Counted from the stretch's first letter, positions 1 through 6,063 are shown. The stretch is 6,616 nt of DNA from JBFFSQ01 sp041572275 (GCA_041572275.1 JBFFSQ010000168.1:1-6616); one strand, 5' to 3'. The notes: generated from the letters alone by a model not told the origin. Made by a program: numbers and translations.

Positions 1-177
1 CAGCAACTGGTTGATGAGCTCATTATTTATATGGCACCTCATATCATGGGCAATCAGGCTAAAGGCCTGTTTGATTTGCCGTTTATCCATGAAATGAGTC
101 AGCGCCTTGATATTCAGATTAAAGATATACGACCAGTTGGCAAAGACTGGCGTATTACTGCAGTCCCGACGAACTAA
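1..177 (+). CDS. ribD: RibD C-terminal end (5-amino-6-(5-phosphoribosylamino)uracil reductase domain), partial
   Basis: This is the last 58 codons of a gene that begins upstream of the window, read in frame 1 to TAA at 175-177. The peptide has the RibD reductase-domain signature: a Val-Asp-Glu-Leu-Ile run, then a Met-Ala-Pro-His strand, then Gly-Asn-Gln-Ala-Lys-Gly-Leu, and a closing Ile-Arg-Pro-Val-Gly-Lys-Asp-Trp segment. It closely parallels the end of E. coli RibD (VDEL, APKLLG, ARGL, IRHVG). Bifunctional RibD deaminates and then reduces the pyrimidine intermediate of riboflavin synthesis in the cytoplasm. The N-terminal deaminase domain is out of view, so bifunctionality is inferred from the family. 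The identification also fits the position at the head of a rib cluster. The stop codon overlaps the ribosome binding site of the next gene. Confidence 0.9.
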   Translation, partial: QQLVDELIIYMAPHIMGNQAKGLFDLPFIHEMSQRLDIQIKDIRPVGKDWRITAVPTN

Positions 178-181
178 GGAG
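176..181 (+). promoter_or_regulatory. Shine-Dalgarno site overlapping the ribD stop codon
   Basis: AAGGAG lies 7 nt before the ATG at 189 and is the best ribosome binding site in the cluster. Its first two bases are the last two of the ribD TAA stop, so ribosomes ending ribD arrive on the next gene's binding site. This supports the ATG at 189, and with it the N-terminus Met-Ser-Thr. It also suggests translation coupled to ribD. Confidence 0.7.
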
Positions 182-188
182 TTCATTT

Positions 189-764
189 ATGTCCACCATT
201 GTTGTGGTTAAGAAAAATGGTAAGGCATGTATTGCAGCAGACAGCCTGACAACCTTTGGTGATCTGCGCATGGGTTCAGCCTACGACTCCGGCTATGACA
301 AGATTCAGAAATACAACGATGGCTATTTCGGTATCGTTGGCAGTGCTGCTCACGCCCTGGTCATGGAAAGTGTATTGAAAAAACAGAAAGTCAAAATCGA
401 CTTTTCTAACCGCATGGCGATTTTTGAAACCTTTCGTAAACTACATCCAATACTCAAGGACAAGTACTTTCTCAACGCCAAGGACGAAGAGGATGATCCA
501 TACGAGGCCAGCCATATCGATGCCCTGATCTGCAATGAAAGCGGTATTTTTGGTATCTATTCACTGCGTGAAGTGAGCCAGTATAAAAAATTCTGGGCTA
601 TTGGATCAGGTTCAGAATATGCGTTGGGTGCCATGTATGCCCTGTATGACCGTCTGGACTCGGCGGAAGATATTGCCAAGGCCGGAGTTGAAGCCGGTGC
701 AGAATTTAACAGCTCATCGGCTTTACCCCTTAGCTTTTATACCATTGATTTAAAGGACGAATAG
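189..764 (+). CDS. HslV-like Ntn hydrolase (proteasome-fold peptidase homologue, possibly BPH type)
   Basis: A 191-residue protein that aligns with HslV, the peptidase subunit of the bacterial HslUV protease. The N-terminus Met-Ser-Thr-Ile-Val-Val-Val-Lys-Lys-Asn-Gly parallels HslV Met-Thr-Thr-Ile-Val-Ser-Val-Arg-Arg-Asn-Gly. An Ala-Ala-Asp (Asp18) matches catalytic Asp17, and Lys38 before Ile-Gln-Lys-Tyr matches catalytic Lys33. The Ala-Ile-Gly-Ser-Gly motif at 137-141 matches the Ser124 region of HslV. Met removal would expose Ser, not Thr, as the N-terminal nucleophile. Relative to HslV there are about four extra residues near 31-35 and an acidic stretch at 98-107 (KDEEDDPYEA). There is no signal peptide, so it is probably a cytoplasmic self-compartmentalised ring. 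No hslU-like ATPase is in the window. BPH, an HslV-derived proteasome homologue known mainly from Betaproteobacteria, is the closest family I can name; subfamily assignment is inference. It sits between ribD and ribE with a strong ribosome binding site over the ribD stop. Confidence 0.75.
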   Translation: MSTIVVVKKNGKACIAADSLTTFGDLRMGSAYDSGYDKIQKYNDGYFGIVGSAAHALVMESVLKKQKVKIDFSNRMAIFETFRKLHPILKDKYFLNAKDEEDDPYEASHIDALICNESGIFGIYSLREVSQYKKFWAIGSGSEYALGAMYALYDRLDSAEDIAKAGVEAGAEFNSSSALPLSFYTIDLKDE

Positions 765-838
765 GGCTGTAATAGCGACTCCTCGGGTCATCCAGATACA
801 GACCTGCAGTGGGCTACTGAATACGAGACCGATTGAAT

Positions 839-1495
839 ATGTTTACTGGAATTATTGAAAGCCTTGGCACCATCGAATCCATTGAAGATAAGGGTGGTGA
901 TGCTCGCTTCTGGATCAACACCGGCAAACTCGATATGTCCGATGTCGTGCTGGGTGACAGTATTGCCATGAATGGCGTTTGCCTTACTGCTATAGACCTG
1001 CGACCACAGGCATATTGTGCTGATGTTTCTGGTGAAACTCTGTCACTGACATCGCTCAAGGATCTCAAGCCAGGCAGTGAAGTCAATCTTGAAAAAGCAC
1101 TGACACCGACGACCCGACTGGGAGGTCACCTGGTCAGCGGTCATGTCGATGGTATGGGCAGAGTCGTGGATCGCTATGATGATGCACGTTCTGTACGCTT
1201 TAAAATTGAAGCCCCAGCAGAACTGGCAAAATATATTGCCATGAAGGGTTCAATCACAGTCGACGGTATTAGTCTTACTGTCAACAAGGTTGATGGCGTA
1301 TTTTTTGAACTCAATATCGTGCCTCATACCTTAAAAGAAACCATTATTAAGGATTATCATCCAGGGCGAATGGTCAACCTTGAAGTAGACTTGATTGCCC
1401 GCTACCTGGAGCGACTGGTTCTGGGTGACAGAGCTGCAGAAAGTGGCAGCAAAATAACCGAGAGCTTTCTCGCCGAACACGGCTTTATGAAATAA
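839..1495 (+). CDS. ribE: Riboflavin synthase, alpha chain
   Basis: Riboflavin synthase dismutates two 6,7-dimethyl-8-ribityllumazine molecules to riboflavin and the pyrimidine precursor in the cytoplasm. The 218-residue length and two tandem lumazine-binding repeats (about 1-90 and 97-190) are standard. The first opens with Met-Phe-Thr-Gly-Ile-Ile-Glu and carries Gly-Val-Cys-Leu-Thr at 46-50. The second opens with Gly-Gly-His-Leu-Val-Ser-Gly-His-Val-Asp-Gly (95-105) and carries Gly-Ile-Ser-Leu-Thr at 143-147. Residues matching those reported for the E. coli active site are present: Phe2, Ser41, Cys48, His102, Ser145 and Asp184. An in-frame TTG at 833 would add two residues, but the ATG at 839 gives the invariant MFTGII start and is preferred. 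Only a weak GAGA (825-828) precedes it. A 74-nt gap separates it from the Ntn hydrolase gene. The gene is called ribC in some species. Confidence 0.96.
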   Translation: MFTGIIESLGTIESIEDKGGDARFWINTGKLDMSDVVLGDSIAMNGVCLTAIDLRPQAYCADVSGETLSLTSLKDLKPGSEVNLEKALTPTTRLGGHLVSGHVDGMGRVVDRYDDARSVRFKIEAPAELAKYIAMKGSITVDGISLTVNKVDGVFFELNIVPHTLKETIIKDYHPGRMVNLEVDLIARYLERLVLGDRAAESGSKITESFLAEHGFMK

Positions 1496-1534
1496 ATCCG
1501 TTTTAACGAATCGAACACAGTAAGCAATAACTTT

Positions 1535-2644
1535 ATGACATTTAACACGACTGAAGAAATAATTGAAGATATCCGTCAGGGTAAAATGGTCGTCATCGTT
1601 GATGATGAAGACCGTGAAAACGAAGGCGACCTGTTGATGGCTGCTGATCTCGCAACCGCTGAAGACGTCAATTTCATGGCCCGATTTGGTCGTGGCCTGA
1701 TCTGCCTGACGCTCACCCGTGAACGCTGTCGTCAGTTACGACTGCCTTTGATGGTCGATGCCACAGACTCCGAGCATGGCACTAATTTCACTCTGTCCAT
1801 AGAGGCCGCAGAAGGAGTGACCACCGGTATCTCTGCAGCTGACCGCGCCACCACCATTCTGGCCGCAGTTTCTAAAGATGCCCGTCCTGAAGACCTTGTT
1901 CAGCCGGGCCATGTCTTTCCACTAATGGCACAACCTGGCGGTGTGCTGAACCGTGCAGGCCATACCGAAGCCGGTTGTGACCTGGCTCGACTAGCCGGAC
2001 GCGATGCCAGCGCCGTTATTGTCGAAATTCTTAACGATGATGGTAGTATGGCGCGACGCCCCGATCTTGAGAAGTTCGCCAAAGAACATAACTTGAAAAT
2101 GGGCACCATCGAAGATTTGATCCGCTATCGTATCGAAAACGAGAAAACTGTCGAGCGCGTGGCTGAAAGTGACTTCCCTAACGAATTTGGCCATTTTCGA
2201 TTATATGCCTATCAGGATGAAGTCGGTAATGACCTGCACCTGGCACTGGTTAAAGGTGACATTGATCCAACCAAGCCGGTACTGGTTCGTGTACATATGG
2301 AAAATCCTTTGTGCGATGTACTCGCCTCAAGCCAGGGCTGTGGCTGGCCCTTACGCAGCGCCATGAAACAGGTAAGTGAAGCCAATGAGCCGGGTGTGAT
2401 CGTTATCCTGCGCCAGGGCCAGGATGCCCGTCATATCGTGCAATGGATGGTACGCCATCCAGAGCCAGAAAAGCATGATGAAGACCACCCTGCAGATTTA
2501 AGAACACACGGTATTGGCGCACAGATCCTGCGTGACCTGAATGTTCATAAAATGCGGCTAATGACCGCACCCAAGCGCATCCATGGTCTGGCCGGTTTTG
2601 GCCTTGAAGTGGTTGATTATGTTCAGGGCAATCAAAAAGACTAA
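1535..2644 (+). CDS. ribBA: 3,4-dihydroxy-2-butanone-4-phosphate synthase with degenerate GTP cyclohydrolase II domain (RibBX type)
   Basis: A 369-residue two-domain protein. Residues 1-205 are DHBP synthase (RibB), which converts ribulose 5-phosphate to the four-carbon riboflavin precursor plus formate. They carry the acidic metal/substrate loop Asp-Asp-Glu-Asp-Arg-Glu-Asn-Glu-Gly-Asp at 23-32, Pro-Gly-His-Val-Phe-Pro at 124-129 and Gly-His-Thr-Glu-Ala at 142-146. Residues 217-365 follow the GTP cyclohydrolase II (RibA) fold, but two zinc cysteines are lost: Cys54 of E. coli RibA aligns with Asn257 and Cys65 with Gln267, leaving only Cys269. The catalytic Arg-Gln-Glu-Gly-Arg region is Arg-Gln-Gly-Gln-Asp-Ala-Arg here, followed by a charged, shortened stretch. 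The second domain is therefore probably not a cyclohydrolase. This matches the RibBX variant described in Proteobacteria, whose C-terminal role is unknown. The ATG at 1535 has no clear ribosome binding site, and no other in-frame start lies between it and the ribE stop. Confidence 0.94.
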   Translation: MTFNTTEEIIEDIRQGKMVVIVDDEDRENEGDLLMAADLATAEDVNFMARFGRGLICLTLTRERCRQLRLPLMVDATDSEHGTNFTLSIEAAEGVTTGISAADRATTILAAVSKDARPEDLVQPGHVFPLMAQPGGVLNRAGHTEAGCDLARLAGRDASAVIVEILNDDGSMARRPDLEKFAKEHNLKMGTIEDLIRYRIENEKTVERVAESDFPNEFGHFRLYAYQDEVGNDLHLALVKGDIDPTKPVLVRVHMENPLCDVLASSQGCGWPLRSAMKQVSEANEPGVIVILRQGQDARHIVQWMVRHPEPEKHDEDHPADLRTHGIGAQILRDLNVHKMRLMTAPKRIHGLAGFGLEVVDYVQGNQKD

Positions 2645-2720
2645 CTGTCGACATATGCCCCGATCAGCGATGAGTCAGTTATACTACGCAAACAAATACG
2701 AACTAGAAGAGCTTTAACCC

Positions 2721-3194
2721 ATGTCAGAAGTAACAACACTTGAAGGTGAATTACAATATTCAGAAGGCCGCTTTGCCATCGTTGTAGCCCGTTTTAACGG
2801 TTTTATCGTTGAAAGCCTGCTCGCCGGTGCGATTGATGCATTCAAACGTCACGGTGTAGCAGAAGAAAACATCACCGTTATCAAAGTACCTGGTGCCTAT
2901 GAAATGCCAGTCGCCACACAACGCCTGGCTCAAACCGGTAATTACGACGCCATCATCGGTCTGGGTGCCGTCATCCGTGGTTCTACACCTCATTTTGATT
3001 TTGTTGCCGGTGAAGCCTCCAAAGGCATGGCTTCTGTTGCACTGGATCATGGCCTGCCGGTTATTTTCGGTGTACTCACCACCGACACTATCGAACAGGC
3101 CATTGAACGTGCAGGCACAAAAGCTGGAAACAAAGGTGCAGAAGCAGCCATCACAGCCATTGAAATGGTTAACCTGTTCAAGAAGATTGATTAA
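2721..3194 (+). CDS. ribH: 6,7-dimethyl-8-ribityllumazine synthase
   Basis: RibH condenses the four-carbon DHBP with the ribitylaminouracil pyrimidine to give lumazine, the substrate of riboflavin synthase. Family members form pentamers or 60-mer capsids in the cytoplasm. The 157-residue length is typical. Visible motifs are Arg-Phe-Asn at 24-26 (pyrimidine stacking Phe), Pro-Gly-Ala-Tyr-Glu-Met-Pro at 57-63, Val-Ile-Arg-Gly-Ser-Thr-Pro-His-Phe-Asp at 84-93 with the catalytic His91, Gly-Val-Leu-Thr at 117-120, and Arg-Ala-Gly-Thr-Lys-Ala-Gly-Asn-Lys-Gly at 130-139 for phosphate binding. All key residues look intact. A 76-nt leader separates it from the ribBA-type gene, with AGAAGAG at 2705-2711 as a usable ribosome binding site. 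nusB follows after 2 nt. Confidence 0.97.
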   Translation: MSEVTTLEGELQYSEGRFAIVVARFNGFIVESLLAGAIDAFKRHGVAEENITVIKVPGAYEMPVATQRLAQTGNYDAIIGLGAVIRGSTPHFDFVAGEASKGMASVALDHGLPVIFGVLTTDTIEQAIERAGTKAGNKGAEAAITAIEMVNLFKKID

Positions 3195-3196
3195 AT

Positions 3197-3640
3197 ATGT
3201 CGACTATTAGTCTGGCAAAGGGGCGCAGTAATGCACGGCGTAAAGCCATGCAGGCCCTGTATCAATGGTCAATTACGGGTAATGACCTCGCCGAGCTAGA
3301 AGCCCAGTTCAATATGGAACAGGATATGTCCAAGGTGGATACCGAGTATTTCCACACGCTGATCCATGAAGTACCTGCACAGGTAACCAGTCTGGATGCT
3401 CTGTTGTCACCCCATATAAGTCGTGATGATGACACCGTCGACCCGGTGGAACAGGCCATTCTGCGATTATCTGCCTATGAGTTGAAAACGCGTCTGGATG
3501 TACCGTACCGGGTGGTGATTGACGAAGCGATCAATCTGGCTCGTACCTTTGGTGCAGACCAGAGTCATAAATTCATCAATAGCGTACTGGATAAACTTGC
3601 TAAAGAGCTTCGGCAGCTGGAAATCCAGCAGCAGAAATAA
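3197..3640 (+). CDS. nusB: Transcription antitermination factor NusB
   Basis: NusB binds boxA RNA together with S10 (NusE) and supports antitermination and rRNA transcription. The 147 residues are close to the E. coli length of 139 and appear all-helical. An N-terminal basic segment (Arg-Ser-Asn-Ala-Arg-Arg-Lys-Ala-Met-Gln-Ala-Leu-Tyr-Gln-Trp, about 10-24) is the RNA-binding signature. The C-terminal half has Asp-Pro-Val-Glu-Gln-Ala-Ile-Leu-Arg (82-90) and the diagnostic Val-Val-Ile-Asp-Glu-Ala-Ile-Asn-Leu-Ala (105-114), then Phe-Gly-Ala-Asp-Gln-Ser-His-Lys-Phe-Ile-Asn-Ser-Val-Leu-Asp. The start is 2 nt after the ribH stop, with AAGAAG inside the ribH end as a ribosome binding site, so translation is probably coupled. 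ribH-nusB adjacency is widely conserved. This is the last gene before a strong terminator. Confidence 0.97.
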   Translation: MSTISLAKGRSNARRKAMQALYQWSITGNDLAELEAQFNMEQDMSKVDTEYFHTLIHEVPAQVTSLDALLSPHISRDDDTVDPVEQAILRLSAYELKTRLDVPYRVVIDEAINLARTFGADQSHKFINSVLDKLAKELRQLEIQQQK

Positions 3641-3641
3641 G

Positions 3642-3666
3642 AAAGGCCGCATTTGCGGCCTTTTTT
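3642..3666 (+). terminator. Intrinsic terminator of the rib-nusB operon
   Basis: A perfect 9-bp stem (AAAGGCCGC at 3642-3650 and GCGGCCTTT at 3655-3663) with an ATTT loop is followed by a run of six T (3661-3666). It begins two bases after the nusB stop. It should end plus-strand transcription. The hairpin is palindromic and might also slow minus-strand transcripts from the facing gene, although the T run on that side is broken. Confidence 0.93.
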
Positions 3667-3729
3667 AATTTAACATCAGAACACTCATCAAACAGGGCAG
3701 TCACAACCAGTCCAATCCATAACTATTAA

Positions 3730-4521
3730 TTACTGCATCATCTCTTGCATCATTTTTTCACGTTCTTCCGGCGGTAGATTGTTCAACATGTCCTGCATTT
3801 GCTGGGCAATATCTTCCAGCATGGTTTCAGGGCGCGTTAATGTATAAGCCTTAGGAACAACAAAAGCATTAGCTGGTAAACGAATATCGCGACTCAGTTT
3901 AGTGACAACAGACTGCAGTTTATGATCACGATTATCACTGCGCATTGGGAAGCCGAGATTCTCAAGTTGTTTTGCAGTAGTCTTAATGGTTTGCTCACAG
4001 GGATCCAGGTATTGTTCAACCTGAGCACTGGCAACACCTGTCATACCCACTTCAACTTTTTCAACCATTTCTTCGAGGGCATGGATAAATTTGGTATGGC
4101 CTATTTCATTCATGGCCTGCACTGAAACATAAACATTGCCGCAAAATTGACCATTGGCATAGTATTCATATTTTTCTGTTTCATAACCTGCAATGACAGG
4201 CCCCAGACCTTTTGACTTAATATAGCTATCGACGTACTGATCACTACCAACGGCAGGCTTAATAATTGGCTTCTGGGCAAATAAATTACTCATATCCAGC
4301 ACCATACGAGGCTCATCCAGTACAACCTTCATGGATTTTTTATCCACATCCATGATCATATAGGTGTTTTGTTCAGGCTGTTCTATTCGTGCTGTATTAT
4401 TGTCAATATAGACACGTGTAATCTGACCGTACGCGTCACGACTTTCAATTAGGGTAGCGGCCGATACCTTACTAGTTACGATAAACAGAAAACAACTGAT
4501 GAGTAGCCGTGAAACAGGCAT
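3730..4521 (-). CDS. Secreted DUF4412-like protein with Met-rich C-terminus
   Basis: A 263-residue protein of unknown function on the strand opposite its neighbours. The start is set at 4521: GGAG lies 6 nt upstream, and the resulting N-terminus (Met-Pro-Val-Ser-Arg, hydrophobic core 6-16, Val-Ser-Ala at 19-21) is a good Sec signal peptide cut before Ala22. An upstream ATG at 4539 would put acidic and polar residues ahead of it. The mature part begins with beta-strand-like repeats in the DUF4412 style (Tyr-Ile-Asp-Asn-Asn, then Tyr-Met-Ile-Met-Asp-Val-Asp-Lys-Lys at 54-62) and a Gly-Tyr-Glu-Thr-Glu-Lys-Tyr segment at 112-118. Cys127 and Cys175 are the only mature cysteines and could form a disulfide. 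The last 30 residues hold seven Met and end Glu-Met-Met-Gln. It is probably periplasmic. The DUF4412 link is a by-eye resemblance and no function can be assigned. It is transcribed convergently with nusB and divergently from thiL. Confidence 0.8.
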   Translation of the reverse strand: MPVSRLLISCFLFIVTSKVSAATLIESRDAYGQITRVYIDNNTARIEQPEQNTYMIMDVDKKSMKVVLDEPRMVLDMSNLFAQKPIIKPAVGSDQYVDSYIKSKGLGPVIAGYETEKYEYYANGQFCGNVYVSVQAMNEIGHTKFIHALEEMVEKVEVGMTGVASAQVEQYLDPCEQTIKTTAKQLENLGFPMRSDNRDHKLQSVVTKLSRDIRLPANAFVVPKAYTLTRPETMLEDIAQQMQDMLNNLPPEEREKMMQEMMQ

Positions 4522-4527
4522 ATGGAA

Positions 4528-4531
4528 CTCC
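4528..4531 (-). promoter_or_regulatory. Shine-Dalgarno deciding the start of the secreted protein gene
   Basis: Read on the minus strand, GGAG is followed by six bases and then ATG (A at 4521). This site lies downstream of the alternative ATG codons at 4539 and 4533, which have nothing comparable before them. It therefore favours the shorter protein, which also has the better signal peptide. Confidence 0.65.
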
Positions 4532-4546
4532 ATAATCATTTAGTAG

Positions 4547-4574
4547 TTGTGTATATATGATAGACCATTAAAAT
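4547..4574 (+). promoter_or_regulatory. Candidate sigma70-type promoter for thiL-pgpA
   Basis: In the 82-nt AT-rich gap between divergent genes, TTGTGT (4547-4552) and TAAAAT (4569-4574) are 16 nt apart. The -10 matches consensus at five of six bases, the -35 at only three. A promoter is needed here because the upstream neighbour runs the other way; the exact boxes are a guess. A minus-strand -10-like TATCAT (4557-4562) could serve the divergent gene, but no -35 is visible. Confidence 0.35.
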
Positions 4575-4603
4575 GCTGTCTCCGACCCTAATTTATGTGA
4601 TCC

Positions 4604-5563
4604 GTGTCCGAATTTGATCTGATAAACCGCTTTTTTAAACCTGAAGCCGTTCACCGCGATGATGTGAAACTCGGTATAGGGGATGACTGTGCGATTCTAG
4701 ATATACCTCATGGCAAACAGCTATGTGTTTCCACCGATACACTAATTGCAGGCGTACATTTCCCAGACACCACATCAGCACGTGATATTGGCCATAAAGC
4801 ACTCGCCGTCAATCTCAGTGATCTTGCCGCTATGGGTGCTGAACCCGCCTGGGTCAGCCTGGCGCTGACACTGCCCGAATATAATCCTGAATGGTTACAG
4901 GGTTTCATCGATGGCTTTAACGATCTGGCTAGCCGATATAATGTTTCACTTATTGGTGGTGACACCACCCGTGGGCATTTAACCATTACCGTACAGGTCT
5001 TTGGCCTGATCAAGGAAGGCCAGGCCATGCGACGTGATCGCGCACATGCCGATCAGCTCATTTACGTAACCGGCACATTGGGTGACGCAGGACTGGGTTT
5101 GCACCAGGTGATGGGACAGATCAACCAATCATCTCTCGACTATTGTGTCCAACGCTTAAATCGCCCCGAGCCAAGGATTGATATCGCTCGAGAATTAGTG
5201 AATCTTTCTGATTGCGCCATTGATATTTCAGACGGTTTAATAGCTGACCTGGGGCATATTCTAGAACGCAGCCAATGTGGTGCTGAACTGCAATTACAGG
5301 ACATTCCACTGTCTGATGAAGTAAAGCGCTACTACGGTGAACAGATCGACTGGTGCCAGATTCTAGGCGCTGGTGATGACTATGAACTGTGTTTTACCTG
5401 TGATGAAAATAAGGCTGCTTCACTGCAAACTTTGGCCCGAAAACAGGGTATAGCAATTACCTGCATTGGCCGCATAACCACAGGTAGTGACATTATTTGC
5501 GTCGATGCCAATGGTAACGTTCTAGACATTCAAAATATGGGTTATAACCACTTCAATGATTAA
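4604..5563 (+). CDS. thiL: Thiamine-monophosphate kinase
   Basis: ThiL phosphorylates thiamine monophosphate with ATP to make thiamine diphosphate, the active cofactor, in the cytoplasm. The 319 residues match E. coli ThiL throughout. Visible motifs are Leu-Gly-Ile-Gly-Asp-Asp-Cys-Ala at 23-30 (metal/nucleotide loop), Ser-Thr-Asp-Thr-Leu at 43-47, Lys-Ala-Leu-Ala-Val-Asn-Leu-Ser-Asp-Leu-Ala-Ala-Met-Gly-Ala at 65-79, Ile-Gly-Gly-Asp-Thr-Thr-Arg-Gly at 117-124, Ile-Asp-Ile-Ser-Asp-Gly-Leu at 206-212, and Gly-Asp-Asp-Tyr-Glu-Leu-Cys at 257-263. The start is GTG at 4604, giving Met-Ser-Glu-Phe-Asp-Leu-Ile as in the family. The nearest in-frame ATG upstream (4595) is followed at once by TGA, so it cannot be used. 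No clear ribosome binding site precedes the GTG. pgpA overlaps the end by 8 nt. Confidence 0.96.
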   Translation: MSEFDLINRFFKPEAVHRDDVKLGIGDDCAILDIPHGKQLCVSTDTLIAGVHFPDTTSARDIGHKALAVNLSDLAAMGAEPAWVSLALTLPEYNPEWLQGFIDGFNDLASRYNVSLIGGDTTRGHLTITVQVFGLIKEGQAMRRDRAHADQLIYVTGTLGDAGLGLHQVMGQINQSSLDYCVQRLNRPEPRIDIARELVNLSDCAIDISDGLIADLGHILERSQCGAELQLQDIPLSDEVKRYYGEQIDWCQILGAGDDYELCFTCDENKAASLQTLARKQGIAITCIGRITTGSDIICVDANGNVLDIQNMGYNHFND

Positions 5564-6062
5564 ACAGTACCATAAGCCTAGCGTGACGATTCCGGCACAA
5601 TATTTACTCAATCCGGTACATTTTCTATCGCTGGGTTTTGGCTCCGGTTTAGCACCCAAAGCACCCGGCACATTCGGTACACTCGCCGTGATTCCTGTCT
5701 ACTGGCTGCTGAGTGATTTAAGCCTGATGTATTATATTGCAGCCGTAATTCTAATATCCCTTATTGGTATTCCCATCTGCGACTACACCAGTAAAAAATT
5801 ACGGGTACATGACCACCCAGGAATTGTGTTTGATGAGTTTGCCGGTTTTTTAATAACCATGATTGCCGTACCCGTCAGCTGGATATGGATAGTCACAGGT
5901 TTTCTACTTTTTCGACTGTTCGATATCGTCAAACCCTGGCCAATTTCATGGCTGGATAAAAAAGTTCAGGGTGGTTTTGGAATTATGCTAGATGATATCC
6001 TGGCGGGGCTATTTGCCTTATTGTCCATTCATATCCTTTTATATTTCACCCAAGGCCTTTAA
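5556..6062 (+). CDS. pgpA: Phosphatidylglycerophosphatase A
   Basis: PgpA is an inner-membrane enzyme that dephosphorylates phosphatidylglycerophosphate to phosphatidylglycerol. The 168-residue protein has the family motifs: Gly-Phe-Gly-Ser-Gly-Leu-Ala-Pro-Lys-Ala-Pro-Gly-Thr-Phe-Gly-Thr at 27-42, His-Asp-His-Pro-Gly-Ile-Val-Phe-Asp-Glu-Phe at 85-95 with the acidic pair Asp93-Glu94, Phe-Asp-Ile-Val-Lys-Pro-Trp-Pro at 122-129, and Gly-Gly-Phe-Gly-Ile-Met-Leu-Asp-Asp at 139-147. Hydrophobic segments near 43-75, 96-120 and 148-165 fit membrane insertion. The ATG at 5556 lies inside the end of thiL, so the two are almost surely co-translated; thiL-pgpA pairing is common in Gammaproteobacteria. 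No key residue looks lost. Confidence 0.96.
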   Translation: MIKQYHKPSVTIPAQYLLNPVHFLSLGFGSGLAPKAPGTFGTLAVIPVYWLLSDLSLMYYIAAVILISLIGIPICDYTSKKLRVHDHPGIVFDEFAGFLITMIAVPVSWIWIVTGFLLFRLFDIVKPWPISWLDKKVQGGFGIMLDDILAGLFALLSIHILLYFTQGL

Positions 6063-6063
6063 C

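Noticed and set aside
833..838. TTG start giving riboflavin synthase two extra residues
   Set aside because: The ATG at 839 gives the invariant MFTGII N-terminus; the TTG adds only Met-Asn and has no better ribosome binding site.
765..838. 74-nt gap after the Ntn hydrolase gene, checked for a terminator, small RNA or attachment site
   Set aside because: No convincing hairpin with a T run, direct repeat or inverted repeat was seen; it looks like a plain intergenic spacer.
814..1086. Antisense reading frame inside riboflavin synthase, and similar frames opposite ribBA, ribH, nusB, thiL and the protease
   Set aside because: They are fully covered by well-recognised genes on the other strand, have no ribosome binding sites or recognisable protein features, and fit as by-products of codon use.
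2645..2720. Possible FMN riboswitch or internal promoter ahead of ribH
   Set aside because: The 76-nt gap is too short for the FMN element and shows none of its conserved core that I can see. TATACT at 2680-2685 resembles a -10 box but has no -35 at a usable distance.
4480..4500. Lipobox-like Leu-Ile-Ser-Cys in the signal peptide of the secreted protein
   Set aside because: The Cys is only residue 10 with about four hydrophobic residues before it, too short for a lipoprotein signal. The hydrophobic core continues past it to a normal Val-Ser-Ala cleavage site.
4522..4539. Longer start (ATG at 4539 or 4533) for the reverse-strand secreted protein
   Set aside because: GGAG sits between these codons and the ATG at 4521 with ideal spacing to the latter, and the shorter form has a cleaner signal peptide.
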